Below the pieces are notes generated by a model. It searched no databases, had not been told where the DNA came from, and worked only from the letters and a program-made list of their open reading frames with translations. Shown one piece after another: positions 17,323-24,966 of a stretch of 64,000 nucleotides of DNA. This stretch comes from Pyrobaculum neutrophilum V24Sta (lineage in GTDB: Archaea; Thermoproteota; Thermoprotei; Thermoproteales; Thermoproteaceae): NCBI RefSeq assembly GCF_000019805.1, contig NC_010525.1, forward strand, positions 1,476,618 to 1,540,617. The letters are read 5' to 3'. Position 1 is the stretch's first letter. Each line of letters begins with the position of its first letter. The translations under genes were made by a program, and so were the position numbers.

Positions 17323-18035
17323 GCCCCCTCAACCAGCTTCTTCAGCCTTTCCCTCGCCCTATCGTCGCTGGCCCTCTCTATGAGGTGCGTCAACAGCGCG
17401 GCCGCCTCCTCCCTCGCCCTTGGATCCTCGGCGTGTTTTGCTATATAGGCCAACCTTCTGACGCCGTCTGGCGTGATCCGGAGGCGCTCCATGTTCCTCC
17501 CGGAGTACCTCCTGTAGTCTGCCCCCTCGGCGAGACCCAGGGCCCTCAGCTTGGCAACAACCTCCTCCATCCGCTCCCTTCTGCGGGTGTTGTGCTCAAC
17601 GCGTAGCTCGCCCTTGTCCACCCGCACCGAGAAGTCCGGCCAACCGGGCGGGCTGGGCGACCTGAGCTTCCTCAGCCAGCCCTCCGCCACCTCCTTCTCC
17701 ACCGCCCCCCTTTCTGCGGCGGCTTCCACTGCGCGGGCTACGGCTTCTCTCAGCGCCTTGTGGGCTGAGGCTATGGCGTTTGTGGTCACGTACACCCTCC
17801 ACCTGCCCCCGTGCTGGCGCGGCTCGGCCTCCACCCCCAGCGCCCTAAGGACGCGCGCCGCCTCCTCAGCCCTCTCCCTAGTGGAGGGGCCGAAGACCAG
17901 CTCAAGCTTCTCCCCAACCCTAATGCCCAGGCGGAACCTGACCGCGGAGCCGCCCGCCTTGACGACTAGGTGGGCGGAGGGCGATCCGCCCTCCAGCTTC
18001 AGATCCTCCACCGAGACCTCCACATCGCTGGACAC
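17319..18035 (-). CDS. Hypothetical protein, possibly of the Pyrobaculum PaRep2b-like paralogous family
   Basis: 238 residues, GTG start; GTTTATCT is centred about 25 nt upstream. Two similar-looking halves: RFRLGIRVGEKLELVFGPS...EEAARVLRALGVEAEPRQ and VRVDKGELRVEHNTRRRERMEEVVAKLRALGLAEG, joined by a Lys/Glu-rich helical linker and followed by RLRITPDGVRRLAYIAKHAEDPRAREEAAALL. The style (RALGVEA, TPDGVRRLAYI, long Ala/Arg/Glu helices) recalls PaRep2b proteins, which are multicopy genes of unknown function in Pyrobaculum; this is an impression, not a proven match. Translationally coupled to the 447-residue gene. Confidence 0.6.
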   Translation of the reverse strand: MSSDVEVSVEDLKLEGGSPSAHLVVKAGGSAVRFRLGIRVGEKLELVFGPSTRERAEEAARVLRALGVEAEPRQHGGRWRVYVTTNAIASAHKALREAVARAVEAAAERGAVEKEVAEGWLRKLRSPSPPGWPDFSVRVDKGELRVEHNTRRRERMEEVVAKLRALGLAEGADYRRYSGRNMERLRITPDGVRRLAYIAKHAEDPRAREEAAALLTHLIERASDDRARERLKKLVEGA

Positions 18036-18914
18036 TCTAAAAGACCCAGCGCCGCCAGATAAACCTTTCGCTAATTCTCAACCGCGCCGAGCCGCGGCCG
18101 GCGTCTGAAGTGCTCCAGCTCTTCCGTTATCAGCTGTGGAATTTGGGCTTCCTCTCCGCGGGCTTCTGCCGGTTAGCTGGACGTAGACGCCGTCTAAGCC
18201 CTTGGCCTCGTTCCCGTCGGCGGCGAGAGGGGCGGTGGCCACGCCTACGAGGGACCTACCGACCGCTATCTCGACGGCCTCCGTGGTACACCGACCTGTC
18301 ACTCACCACAAGCCCCTCGTGGCGTATCTAAAGCCCTCCTTGTCGCAGTTGGCCATTAACTCTGCCTGCATCAGAACCTTGCGGATTGCTTATTTCTGGC
18401 CTTCTCCCTTCTGGTTTGTCCCTCTCGGCTCTCAGAAGAGCGGGAAATTCCCAAGGCGGGCTACAAAGTCGCGCGCTGTAGGAAGTGCGGCGGGGAGTTC
18501 GGCAATCCTACTTATCCCAGAATAGCGTAGCTGTGGACAGCCCCCGTTGCTTGGCCGAAGTTCAAAGGGGACCCCTGTCGTGTGTCTGCTCGCTTCATGG
18601 ACCGCCTGGAGGAGGCGCCCAGGTGAGCCATGGGGCGGCGTCCTACCCCCGCGAGGGCGTGCCACCAGGTCTCTGCGGTGGATATCCGCTGACTGGTCCA
18701 CGCTGAAGTACCTGACCGCTGTGCAGGTTCTAGAGCGGTACTGCCAGAGAAGCCTCCTGCCGGCGGACGCAAGACGCTAACCTGTCGGGTCGGCTGTAGC
18801 GCCACCCGGCGTTGTGGAGAGGGCTAATTGGTGCCTGGCCGCGGTAGTGGAGACCGGCGGCGTGTGCATGGCGGGGGGACAAAATTTTTAAAAATCACTG
18901 CCTTTTTCTACCCA
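18036..18914. other. Gene-poor, degenerate stretch
   Basis: No intact gene. Two coding-like scraps: on the minus strand around 18110-18300, EIAVGRSLVGVATAPLAADG then, in another frame, EAQIPQLITEELEHF; on the plus strand around 18440-18530, IPKAGYKVARCRKCGGEFG, a zinc-ribbon-like piece ending at a stop. Both look like ends of decayed genes. The last 30 nt contain AAATTTTTAAAAA, the tRNA-Thr promoter. Confidence 0.5.
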
Positions 18915-19006
18915 GCCCCGGTAGCTCAGCCTGGTGGAGCGCCTCACTGGTAATGGCGGTCAGCCGCCTAGTGAGGAGGTCCCGGGTTCGAATCCCGGCC
19001 GGGGCT
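18915..19006 (+). tRNA. tRNA-Thr (GGU) with an 18-nt intron
   Basis: Acceptor GCCCCGG/CCGGGGC, discriminator T, no encoded CCA. D-arm GCTC/GAGC, anticodon stem CCTCA/TGAGG, anticodon GGT at 18949-18951, T-arm CCGGG-TTCGAAT-CCCGG. An 18-nt intron (18953-18970, or shifted by one) after position 37 must be removed to make a 7-base loop. TATA box AATTTTTAAAAAT about 26 nt upstream. Confidence 0.92.
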
Positions 19007-19059
19007 CTGGCTTCCCATTTCATCTACGGTGTGTGAAATCGTTTGTGTCTACCCCCTAC

Positions 19060-19500
19060 AGACTTCTTTGAAACGATGGGCTTCAGTTCTGCTCTGCGGC
19101 TATCTCTTTGGCTTGAGCCTCCCGTAGGCTTGTGTCCGCCCATTTTGATATGGTGGGCTTCGTCCAGGTTTATCCTTTGACATCTATATGACGTATTCCG
19201 CCACCCAGCCAGCTCTGGCTTCGCCTGGGGTGGGGCCGGGCGTCGCTGGCGAGCTCGAGGGGTGGGGTGCCGCAGATGGCCGCATCTCCTGCTGGGGGTT
19301 CGCCGAAGATGGGGGCTGTGAAGTGGGGGTCCCACTCCCTCAGCTCTATCTTCCCGTAGGCCCTCGCCTTGGTGACTAGGGCGGCAAGGTTGACGGCGGC
19401 GGTTTCTCTGGCTTTGAGCTCCTGGGCCGTCGTGTAGCACCGCCGCCTTGCCCTGGCCTAGTGGTGGAGGTTGAGGGGCTCTAAGGGCTTGAGGGGGCCG
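19060..19500 (-). pseudogene. Decayed paralogue of the unknown protein encoded at 32.1-32.7 kb
   Basis: One long frame reads RCYTTAQELKARETAAVNLAALVTKARAYGKIELREWDPHFTAP, against RCYGSAEDLRRREMATAKLAALVIKARVYGKIDLREWDTYFSRP in the intact protein. It continues with a diverged AAICGTPPLE, then after a stop the end piece NLDEAHHIKM against NLDEAYHKLI. The N-terminal third is missing or unreadable and internal stops follow. It shows that this unknown family has at least two copies in the genome. Confidence 0.75.
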
Positions 19501-19577
19501 AGGCGGCGGTGTCTGGAGGACGTGGCGGGGGGGGGGGCGCCGGAGGTTGACTTAAATACCCACGGCCTACAGGCGAC

Positions 19578-20060
19578 GTGTCGTGTCCAATCTGCCTAAG
19601 GCCTGTGGGGGTTGTGGAGGTGGGCCTCCCGCGGCTGGGGCGGGTGGATAAGTACGACTTCGTGTCTGTGATTAGGATTTTCGACGAGTATGTGGAGGGG
19701 CTTGGGGGGCTGGAGGAGTACAGCCACGCCTTCATAATATGGCTCTTCCACGAAACGCCGGGCGTCAGGCTGAGGCTGAGGCCCTGGGGTCGGGAGGACT
19801 TCCCCGAGGTGGGCATATTCGCGACGCGCTTCACGCAGAGGCCCAACCCCATCGCCCTCTCCATAGTCAAGATCGTGGAGGTGGACCCGCCCAGGCTCAG
19901 AGTCCTAGGCCTCGACGCGTGGAGCGGGAGCCCCGTGCTGGACATAAAGCCCTACGACCACCTCGACGTCGTCAACGAGTTCAGAACCCCCGACTGGTTC
20001 GAGGAGTTTTTCAAAGAGACACGCGGCGGGCTCCCCAGGTGGCTAGGCCCAAGCCGCTGA
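19578..20060 (+). CDS. trmO: tRNA N6-threonylcarbamoyladenosine methyltransferase TrmO-like
   Basis: 160 residues, GTG start with CTTAAATAC centred about 24 nt upstream. Family motifs: VGVVEVGLPRLGRVDKYDFVS, YSHAFIIWLFHET, the signature TRFTQRPNPIALSIVKI and GLDAWSGSPVLDIKPY. TrmO uses SAM to methylate t6A37 in tRNA-Thr; a tRNA-Thr lies 600 bp upstream and the t6A enzyme Sua5 is at the far end of the window. A decayed second copy is at 12.6-13.0 kb on the opposite strand. Confidence 0.92.
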   Translation: MSCPICLRPVGVVEVGLPRLGRVDKYDFVSVIRIFDEYVEGLGGLEEYSHAFIIWLFHETPGVRLRLRPWGREDFPEVGIFATRFTQRPNPIALSIVKIVEVDPPRLRVLGLDAWSGSPVLDIKPYDHLDVVNEFRTPDWFEEFFKETRGGLPRWLGPSR

Positions 20061-20297
20061 GCCGCGCACCTATCGCACACCCACGCCCCCCACGAGGCCC
20101 CGCCAGTCCACGGCGAAGCCGCCGTCGGCGGCGTTCGGGTGGAGGTCTTCTAGCTACGCGCCTGGGATGACGCCGGCGTCGTGAATCGACCACGCCGGGC
20201 CGCGGTTGCGGCTGCCGGCGCCGCTGGATGAATGTGAGAGAGCACCGCGCCGCGGGTCTAGACGGGGTAGCACCTACCGCCCCGTCCAATTCGTCGT
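20061..20297. other. GC-rich spacer without recognisable gene
   Basis: High-GC sequence with short inverted repeats (for example around the GCCGCCGTCGGCGGC stretch near 20118). No coding or RNA feature could be supported. It ends where the 72-bp promoter repeat begins. Confidence 0.4.
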
Positions 20298-20369
20298 GTT
20301 TTACGTTGTATCTCCGCAGCTGTTGTAGACTTGGAGTAGACAAGGTTTATATGGCCCGGCACAGCGGCG
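20298..20369 (+). repeat. 72-bp promoter repeat, copy A
   Basis: First of four near-identical 72-bp copies (others at 22032, 28644 and 30297). It runs from GTTTTACGTTGTATCTCCGC through TTGTAGACTTGGAGTA and a TATA box (GGTTTATATGG) to CGGCACAGCGGCG. Start codons lie a few bases after each copy, so each copy is a complete promoter. Here it leads into a broken leader fragment. Confidence 0.9.
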
Positions 20370-20373
20370 TTTC

Positions 20374-20530
20374 ATGAAGGTACCGAGATCCGGCGGTTGC
20401 GTTGGCGGCTATTGTGCTGGTGGTTGCGTTAACACAATTGTCTATGTCAAGATCCGCTGTTTTCGGGGGTGAAGATTGCGAGACCAGATATGTAAATAGA
20501 TTCTACGGTCTTGGTAGGTATGGCAACTAG
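20374..20530 (+). pseudogene. Broken leader of a secreted protein behind promoter repeat A
   Basis: ATG AAG follows the TATA box at the usual leaderless distance, but after one base the frame must shift to read YRDPAVALAAIVLVVALTQLS, a clear signal peptide, then GGEDCETRYVNRFYGLGRYGN and a stop. It resembles the N-termini of the other genes behind this repeat. The remainder of its gene is gone. The end of the fragment carries the TATA box (ATATGTAAATAG) of the next intact gene. Confidence 0.6.
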
Positions 20531-21545
20531 GTTGCTGATTCTCCTACTGCTGGCGGCTGCGGTTTTAACGGCCGTAGAGGTGTATCACGGCCAAGTTGTA
20601 GAGTTTGGCAACCTCACTGTGGTGTACTCTGTTTACGAACTCCCGGCGGTGGGAGTTGAGCTAAACGGATGTGTCTACTACGTAGTACGTGGCCACGACC
20701 CGAAGGTTGTAGATATGTGGAGCCGCACGCAGAGAGAGCTCGCCGAGTTTTACAATTTCACAGAGAGGTGGCGGAGGGAGTTTCAATACGGGACGTGGCC
20801 TATTATAGCTGAGGAGCTTAGATCTGCCAACTACAGCGGATACCTAGATTTCTACTACTGTTGCGGCCCTCTTGTAAATAAGTCTATCGCGGAGAGGCTC
20901 TCAAAATCAAGCAGGTGGGTAAATAGGACGGTTTCGCTCGCCGACGCCGTAAGTAAGACGCTTAAGGCCGCAGGTCTAGACGTTGGGGGCGTCTACATCA
21001 ACGTGTGGCAGGGCTTCATAAGCGTGGAGGCCTTCACAGACCCCCGCAGAGGCCTCAGCCAATATGCCAAGGTGAGAGGCGATCTTGACAGCGTATTTAA
21101 GGCGTATAAAGATAAACTGCTAGTGATTATAAACATAAAAGAGGCACCGGCTCCATCGCCTTATGTGGTGGGGCTGGATCCTGAGTCGGTCAGGAAGAAG
21201 CTCGCTAGGCTTAAAGAGGCTATATTCCAAGCGTATAGAGAAGTGGGAGTAGATGTGAATCCCATTGACGTCGTCACTGGCATAGGCGCCAGGGAGGGGC
21301 TCTACCTAGTTTTAATAGCACCGCCTAACGAAACGCACCTCCTAAGAGCACTTACAGAGAGAAGCGTCAAGGAGCTGGGGATATGCCCCAACGGCTCCGT
21401 AGTGATATTCTTTAAGACCGGCGCCCTTAAACCTGTCGGCGTCGACATACCGTGGCGCCTAGCGGCGCTGGAGGCCGCGGCAATGGCGACGGCCATCTCC
21501 GCCGCTGTCTACGTTGTCAAGAAGAAGTTGGTTAAGCCGAAATAA
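20520..21545 (+). CDS. Secreted, membrane-anchored protein of unknown function (paralogue of the gene at 28.7 kb)
   Basis: 341 residues from ATG 20520, chosen because ATATGTAAATAG is centred 26 nt upstream (a TTG 9 nt earlier is also open). Signal peptide LLILLLLAAAVLTAVEVYHG; large outside domain with sequons (GNLT, YNFT, ANYS, NKS, NRT, NET, NGS); C-terminal membrane anchor LEAAAMATAISAAVYVV followed by KKKLVKPK. It shares with the 28.7-kb protein the pattern E-NLT...G-C--YVYV-R near the start and P-NGT/NET...ELSG-C...V-IFFKTG near the end. It also recalls the prodomain of the S1 protease pseudogene. AglB could glycosylate it. Confidence 0.8.
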   Translation: MATRLLILLLLAAAVLTAVEVYHGQVVEFGNLTVVYSVYELPAVGVELNGCVYYVVRGHDPKVVDMWSRTQRELAEFYNFTERWRREFQYGTWPIIAEELRSANYSGYLDFYYCCGPLVNKSIAERLSKSSRWVNRTVSLADAVSKTLKAAGLDVGGVYINVWQGFISVEAFTDPRRGLSQYAKVRGDLDSVFKAYKDKLLVIINIKEAPAPSPYVVGLDPESVRKKLARLKEAIFQAYREVGVDVNPIDVVTGIGAREGLYLVLIAPPNETHLLRALTERSVKELGICPNGSVVIFFKTGALKPVGVDIPWRLAALEAAAMATAISAAVYVVKKKLVKPK

Positions 21546-22031
21546 GGGTCCCGCGGGGGCGTTAACCCCCCTAGCCGCTTCAACAGTTGGATGCGACTAT
21601 TACGACGCCTCAAGCCCCGTTGGGTTTGATCCGATACATAAGGCAATACTGACGTGCCGCCTCTTGTGTTAACCTCTAATGCGAAGAGGCGCGGCACTTT
21701 TCTGCGGCAATAGTTGAGATAGCTAACATAGAGCGCCTCCTGGAAATCTAATACCGCCGCCCTTCCGCGCCGCTTTGGCTAGACTGGGAAACACCCATGG
21801 CTAGCTGAGAGCTATTTAGTAGGAGATTTTCCGCGGAGTCCGGGACCCAGTGGCTAAAAGGTTGTAGGCTTTGTTTTTACGGCACTTCAGCCGATGTGTA
21901 GTAGAGGCTGATCTTTTCTTTATAGGTGTTTTACAGCGGGTCGCCGCTGGCTCTACATGTGGTTTACCGCCAAGGACTTACAACGCCGTTGCTATGTCTC
22001 ACACCACCTCTAGCCCAACTCTTCCCGCCGC
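21546..22031. other. Intergenic stretch, no supported gene
   Basis: A short inverted repeat (GGGGGCGTTAACCCCC, near 21559) follows the preceding gene closely and could act in termination. The rest holds many stops in all frames; a few coding-like bits in the last 100 nt cannot be assigned. It ends at repeat copy B. Confidence 0.4.
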
Positions 22032-22103
22032 GTTTTACGTTGTATCTCCGCTGCTGTTGTAGACTTGGAGTATGCAAGGCCTATATATCCCGGCACAGCG
22101 GCG
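22032..22103 (+). repeat. 72-bp promoter repeat, copy B
   Basis: Same 72-bp unit as copy A with TATA variant GCCTATATATCC. The GTG of the next gene starts 4 nt after the repeat and 22 nt after the TATA centre. Confidence 0.9.
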
Positions 22104-22106
22104 GGC

Positions 22107-22556
22107 GTGGAAAAGAGATCCAAAACGGTCAAGCTGGCGGCGCTCCTCGCCGCATTGGCGGCCGCGGTGATGGCCGTCGCCCTGAGCGCCGGCGCGTTTA
22201 AAGTGACGTACACATATGAGAACGGGGTTGTGAAGATGGTAGATCCCCAGGGCAGTGTACACACAGTTGCGCTGAATCTAAAGGAGGGGGTTAAGAAGGC
22301 TGAGATAAGGCTGTTGCCAAACGGCTCCGCCGTGTTGCTAGAGGGTGGGAGGCCCATTGCCATAATTAAGGAAATAGTCATGAAAGGGGGTGAGGCCAGG
22401 CGAGTCGAGTTCAAGTTGTTGCCCAACGGCACACTTCTGGTAATAGACGGCGGCAGGATCTGGTCTAGGGGTAGAATCGAGTGGAAAGGCGGCGCAGAGG
22501 GCGCCGGCCAGGCCGGTGAGAAGCCGAGTCCAGACATAATCAAATCGCCACGCTAA
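22107..22556 (+). CDS. Small secreted protein behind promoter repeat B
   Basis: 149 residues from the GTG that follows the promoter repeat; the open frame extends upstream through the repeat, but that part would be promoter. Signal peptide VKLAALLAALAAAVMAVALS-AGAF, almost the same as in the 30.4-kb gene at both DNA and protein level. The mature part is beta-rich with an internal duplication: AEIRLLPNGSAVLLEGGRPI and VEFKLLPNGTLLVIDGGRIW. Two NGS/NGT sequons lie in these repeats. No anchor at the C-terminus. Function unknown. Confidence 0.75.
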   Translation: MEKRSKTVKLAALLAALAAAVMAVALSAGAFKVTYTYENGVVKMVDPQGSVHTVALNLKEGVKKAEIRLLPNGSAVLLEGGRPIAIIKEIVMKGGEARRVEFKLLPNGTLLVIDGGRIWSRGRIEWKGGAEGAGQAGEKPSPDIIKSPR

Positions 22557-22658
22557 CGCTATACTACCAATAATGCCTCTCCAGAAACCCATCTTTTTCT
22601 CTCGACGTCTCGGTTTGTTTTTCTGCAAATGATATTAAGCAGAGCCCCCCTCCGCCCC

Positions 22659-23318
22659 ATGTCTCTACTTTTCCGTCTGTGCAGGTGGGCCCCTCCCCTC
22701 CTCTACCTAACCCTGGTTCACGTATGGCTGCTGCCTGTCTTGTTCCTCCTCTATGTTGGAGGCGCCGTGGGGGGCTTTGTCTTTCTGGCCACAGCCGCCT
22801 CGGCGGTGGCCGCCGCGGTTGTCGGCCTTCTCCCCGGGAGGAAGGGGGCCGGGGGGCTGGATCTGCTGGAGCTGTTCCACAGACGCGGGGGCGTCTGCGT
22901 CGCGGCTCCTGTTTTGTACGTCGCGTCCTACGCGGCGCTTGCGTTTGTCGCCACCACCTCGCTGTATCTCTACACAACCCCCCTGATAGTGATTGAGGGA
23001 GCTCCGGCGTCTGCCGCGACAAGCGCGGAGGGGCTGGGCAACCACACCGCGGCTCTCGTCGGCAATGTAACAGAGGTGGTGCTCCACGTAAGGGCCGTGG
23101 GAAGCGTGGCCCCGGGTGGGAGGTTTATAGTGGTTGTGAAGGGGGACGTGTTCTGGGGGTCAGCCGGCTGGGTTTTGTACACGGCTCTGTGGGCCGCCTT
23201 CTTCTACAGCGCCTTGGCGGTGGCGTTGGTCCTGGCGTGGAGGCTTGTGATGCGGTCGGCCGAGCTGGCTAGGAGGGCCGAGGTGTTTTATGAAAAGGCG
23301 AGGGAGATTCTATCCTGA
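22659..23318 (+). CDS. Multi-pass membrane protein, function unknown
   Basis: 219 residues from ATG 22659; ATGATATTAAG is centred 25 nt upstream, so the in-frame ATG 30 nt earlier is rejected. About five hydrophobic segments (LLYLTLVHVWLLPVLFLLYVGG; VFLATAASAVAAAVVGLL; VAAPVLYVASYAALAFVATT; and VLYTALWAAFFYSALAVALVLAW near the end), with an outside loop carrying NHT and NVT sequons. The gene's last 29 nt contain the start of a winged-helix gene, suggesting a regulator/membrane-protein pair. Confidence 0.75.
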   Translation: MSLLFRLCRWAPPLLYLTLVHVWLLPVLFLLYVGGAVGGFVFLATAASAVAAAVVGLLPGRKGAGGLDLLELFHRRGGVCVAAPVLYVASYAALAFVATTSLYLYTTPLIVIEGAPASAATSAEGLGNHTAALVGNVTEVVLHVRAVGSVAPGGRFIVVVKGDVFWGSAGWVLYTALWAAFFYSALAVALVLAWRLVMRSAELARRAEVFYEKAREILS

Positions 23319-23565
23319 TCTCTACGTCGTGACGAAAATCCTGCTCCTCCTCGCAGATGGACGTAGCAGGAGAGAGGCGGCGCTGCTGTCCGGGGTGAGC
23401 TACAGCCGCTTTCAGCAATACGTGGAGTATCTAAAGGAGAGGGGGTTCGTAACGGGCGACGAGGAGCTGAGGCTGACGCCCAAGGGGGCAGAGGCCGCGG
23501 CTAGGCTCGCCCAGCTTATAAAAGAGCTAACGGGAGAGGAGCCTAGAGGCGTAAAGAGGAAGTAG
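23290..23565 (+). CDS. Winged helix-turn-helix DNA-binding protein
   Basis: 91 residues, very basic: FYPDLYVVTKILLLLADGRSRREAALLSGVSYSRFQQYVEYLKERGFVTGDEELRLTPKGAEAAARL. This matches the small archaeal winged-helix repressors in which the DNA-reading helix is SYSRFQQYVEYL and the wing precedes LTPKG. It starts inside the membrane-protein gene and is surely co-transcribed, so it may control that gene or the secreted genes around it. Targets unknown. Confidence 0.85.
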   Translation: MKRRGRFYPDLYVVTKILLLLADGRSRREAALLSGVSYSRFQQYVEYLKERGFVTGDEELRLTPKGAEAAARLAQLIKELTGEEPRGVKRK

Positions 23566-23570
23566 CGTGA

Positions 23571-23610
23571 CAACGCAAACGACAAGCCCCGCCTTTAGGG
23601 CGGGGGTGGA
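23571..23610 (+). repeat. Solo TnpB-element end-like hairpin
   Basis: CAACGCAAACGACAA precedes a GCCCCGCC/GGGCGGGG hairpin with loop TTTA. Near copies of both hairpin and leader occur at 28129, 29781 (minus), 30217 and, weaker, 24768 (minus). This copy lacks the AGGnGGTCA tail. It directly follows the winged-helix gene and could also serve as terminator. Confidence 0.6.
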
Positions 23611-23639
23611 TTTAAGCTATTTTCATGGGAGCGGTGAAG

Positions 23640-23808
23640 AGGGCTGAGAAGGGCTTAAACAGCAGTGCGCGCCATGCGGCGGGTCCACGGAAGATGGCCC
23701 CGGCGGGGGACACCCCGCCGCGACGCCCGCCCCAGCCGCGGCCCACCAACCCGGGGCAACGGGCGAGACCCCGGCAAACCCCGCCTCAGGGAGGTCATAT
23801 CCCGATCG
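23640..23808 (+). other. GC-rich structured stretch ending like a TnpB-element right end
   Basis: One frame reads CAPCGGSTEDGPGGGHPAAT, like the last cysteine pair and loose tail of a TnpB. The DNA can fold: GCGGGG-gacac-CCCCGC and CCGGGG/CCCCGG hairpins in succession. It ends CCGCCTCAGG-GAGGTCAT, the same end seen in the solo hairpins. Interpretation as a leftover 3' end of a TnpB unit with its guide-RNA scaffold is an inference. Confidence 0.4.
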
Positions 23809-23936
23809 GGAGGGGGTTCTATGTGTTCCGCTTCGATGGGAGGCGCTGGGCTCTGGCGTCCTCTGAGGACGGGGGCTGTGTATACTACGGCGATGGGATG
23901 CGCCTCCGCCGATTCCAGTGCGCACTGTTTCGGGAT

Positions 23937-24190
23937 TTAAACGACGCGTTTTTCTCGTCGAGGCGATCTCAGGAATTCGGCGATTCTCGGTACGACAGCT
24001 ACTGGGTGGGGAGGCGCCTCTTTGAGAAGCTCCCAGCTCCACAAACCCGCCAGAGACACGCCGGCGGTACCCACGGCGAGGAAAAACGGCTCAATGTTAC
24101 GCTCCACCCTCTTCGAAACAAGCGGCGTCACCACAAGCACAATGAGAAAGACCGTTTAGAGCGAGAACTGCTCAAACGCCGTAGAGGAGC
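23937..24190 (-). pseudogene. Fragment of a membrane protein (DUF1646-like N-terminus)
   Basis: On the minus strand VFLIVLVVTPLVSKRVERN, followed by IEPFFLAVGTAGVSLAGLW and SWELLKEA, reads as the first two membrane segments of a transporter-like protein; the V-S-K-R-VE-N-EPF pattern is that of archaeal DUF1646 proteins (putative ion permeases). The rest of the gene is absent: the frame ends after a degenerate PRIAEFLRSPRREK. Family assignment is from memory of the pattern and therefore tentative. Confidence 0.4.
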
Positions 24191-24283
24191 CTCCGCGGCC
24201 CCCATGTCCAGTCCGCCATCACGTACGAGACCTAAGGAGCCTCAAGCGGATGTGCCCCGTACCTACCCTAGGCTTGGACAGCG

Positions 24284-24730
24284 TTAACCTAGCCTTTTAT
24301 GCAGGCACAAGCCCTCCTCTACGTATCTCGGCAACAGCTTTAGATACTTCGAGCCGGGGCCGTGTGTTGCGATGTGTCTAACCGCCTCGTCGCACCGCTG
24401 TACATACAGCCCGCAGCGGAATCGCTCGCCGGTGACGGATCCTTCAACTACCTCGGCCTCCTTGCCCAGCCTGGTGCCGAGGGAGACGCGCCTCCGCCCC
24501 CTCCAGACGCGTAGCGAGGTTTTCACAGCCTTCTCAACAACTGCGTCGAGCGACGGGCATACGAACTGGAGATACGGGGGGTGAAACGGGAGGGGCTGCG
24601 CCGTACCTAAATGGGCGGCGAGGGCGGACCAGCCAGCCAGGGCACAGCCCTCCAAGACATATACGGCCTCGGCTGACAACCTAACAGCTCCGAAAAGCAG
24701 ACACTCCCCTTCTCTAAAGGCGAGTACCAT
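24284..24730 (-). CDS. Hypothetical protein, 148 residues
   Basis: No family recognised. MVLAFREGECLLFGAVRLSAEAVYVLEGCALAGWSALAAHLG at the start suggests a compact alpha/beta protein; four further cysteines are scattered (FVCPSLD, FRCGLYVQRCDEAV, GLCLHKR). No signal peptide. TTTAAACTATATT on the minus strand is centred about 25 nt before the ATG, which supports expression. It lies between a decayed transporter fragment and a TnpB-end-like hairpin, in an accessory region. Confidence 0.6.
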   Translation of the reverse strand: MVLAFREGECLLFGAVRLSAEAVYVLEGCALAGWSALAAHLGTAQPLPFHPPYLQFVCPSLDAVVEKAVKTSLRVWRGRRRVSLGTRLGKEAEVVEGSVTGERFRCGLYVQRCDEAVRHIATHGPGSKYLKLLPRYVEEGLCLHKRLG

Positions 24731-24767
24731 GCACCCTCCGCCATGAAAAATATAGTTTAAATTTAAA

Positions 24768-24799
24768 CACGCCCTAAAGGGCGAAGCTTTCTGTTGTAA
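24768..24799 (-). repeat. Diverged TnpB-element end-like hairpin
   Basis: On the minus strand ACAACAGAAAGCTT is followed by a CGCCC-TTTA-GGGCG hairpin and an AT-rich stretch with the promoter of the 148-residue gene. It matches the leader of the copy at 29781 (ACAACAGAAAGC) but has lost the outer pairs of the hairpin and the GGTCA tail. Confidence 0.5.
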
Positions 24800-24966
24800 C
24801 TGTAGGAGAGTAGAACTAGGGGAACCTTCAAACTACTATTTTAATAAGGAGTGGGAAGTAGACGAAAAGACAAAAATAACCGTGGAACGAGGCTCCCCTA
24901 TGCGGCTCCCGGCCTCCCCGGGAGGATCGGAGGCCGTAGGGAGGTCGCTATCGAGTTGATTTTTCC

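Noticed and set aside
23625-24287. Plus-strand open frame of 220 codons
   Set aside because: Product is Arg/Pro-rich without family; the minus strand carries a recognisable membrane-protein fragment and the first part looks like a TnpB end.
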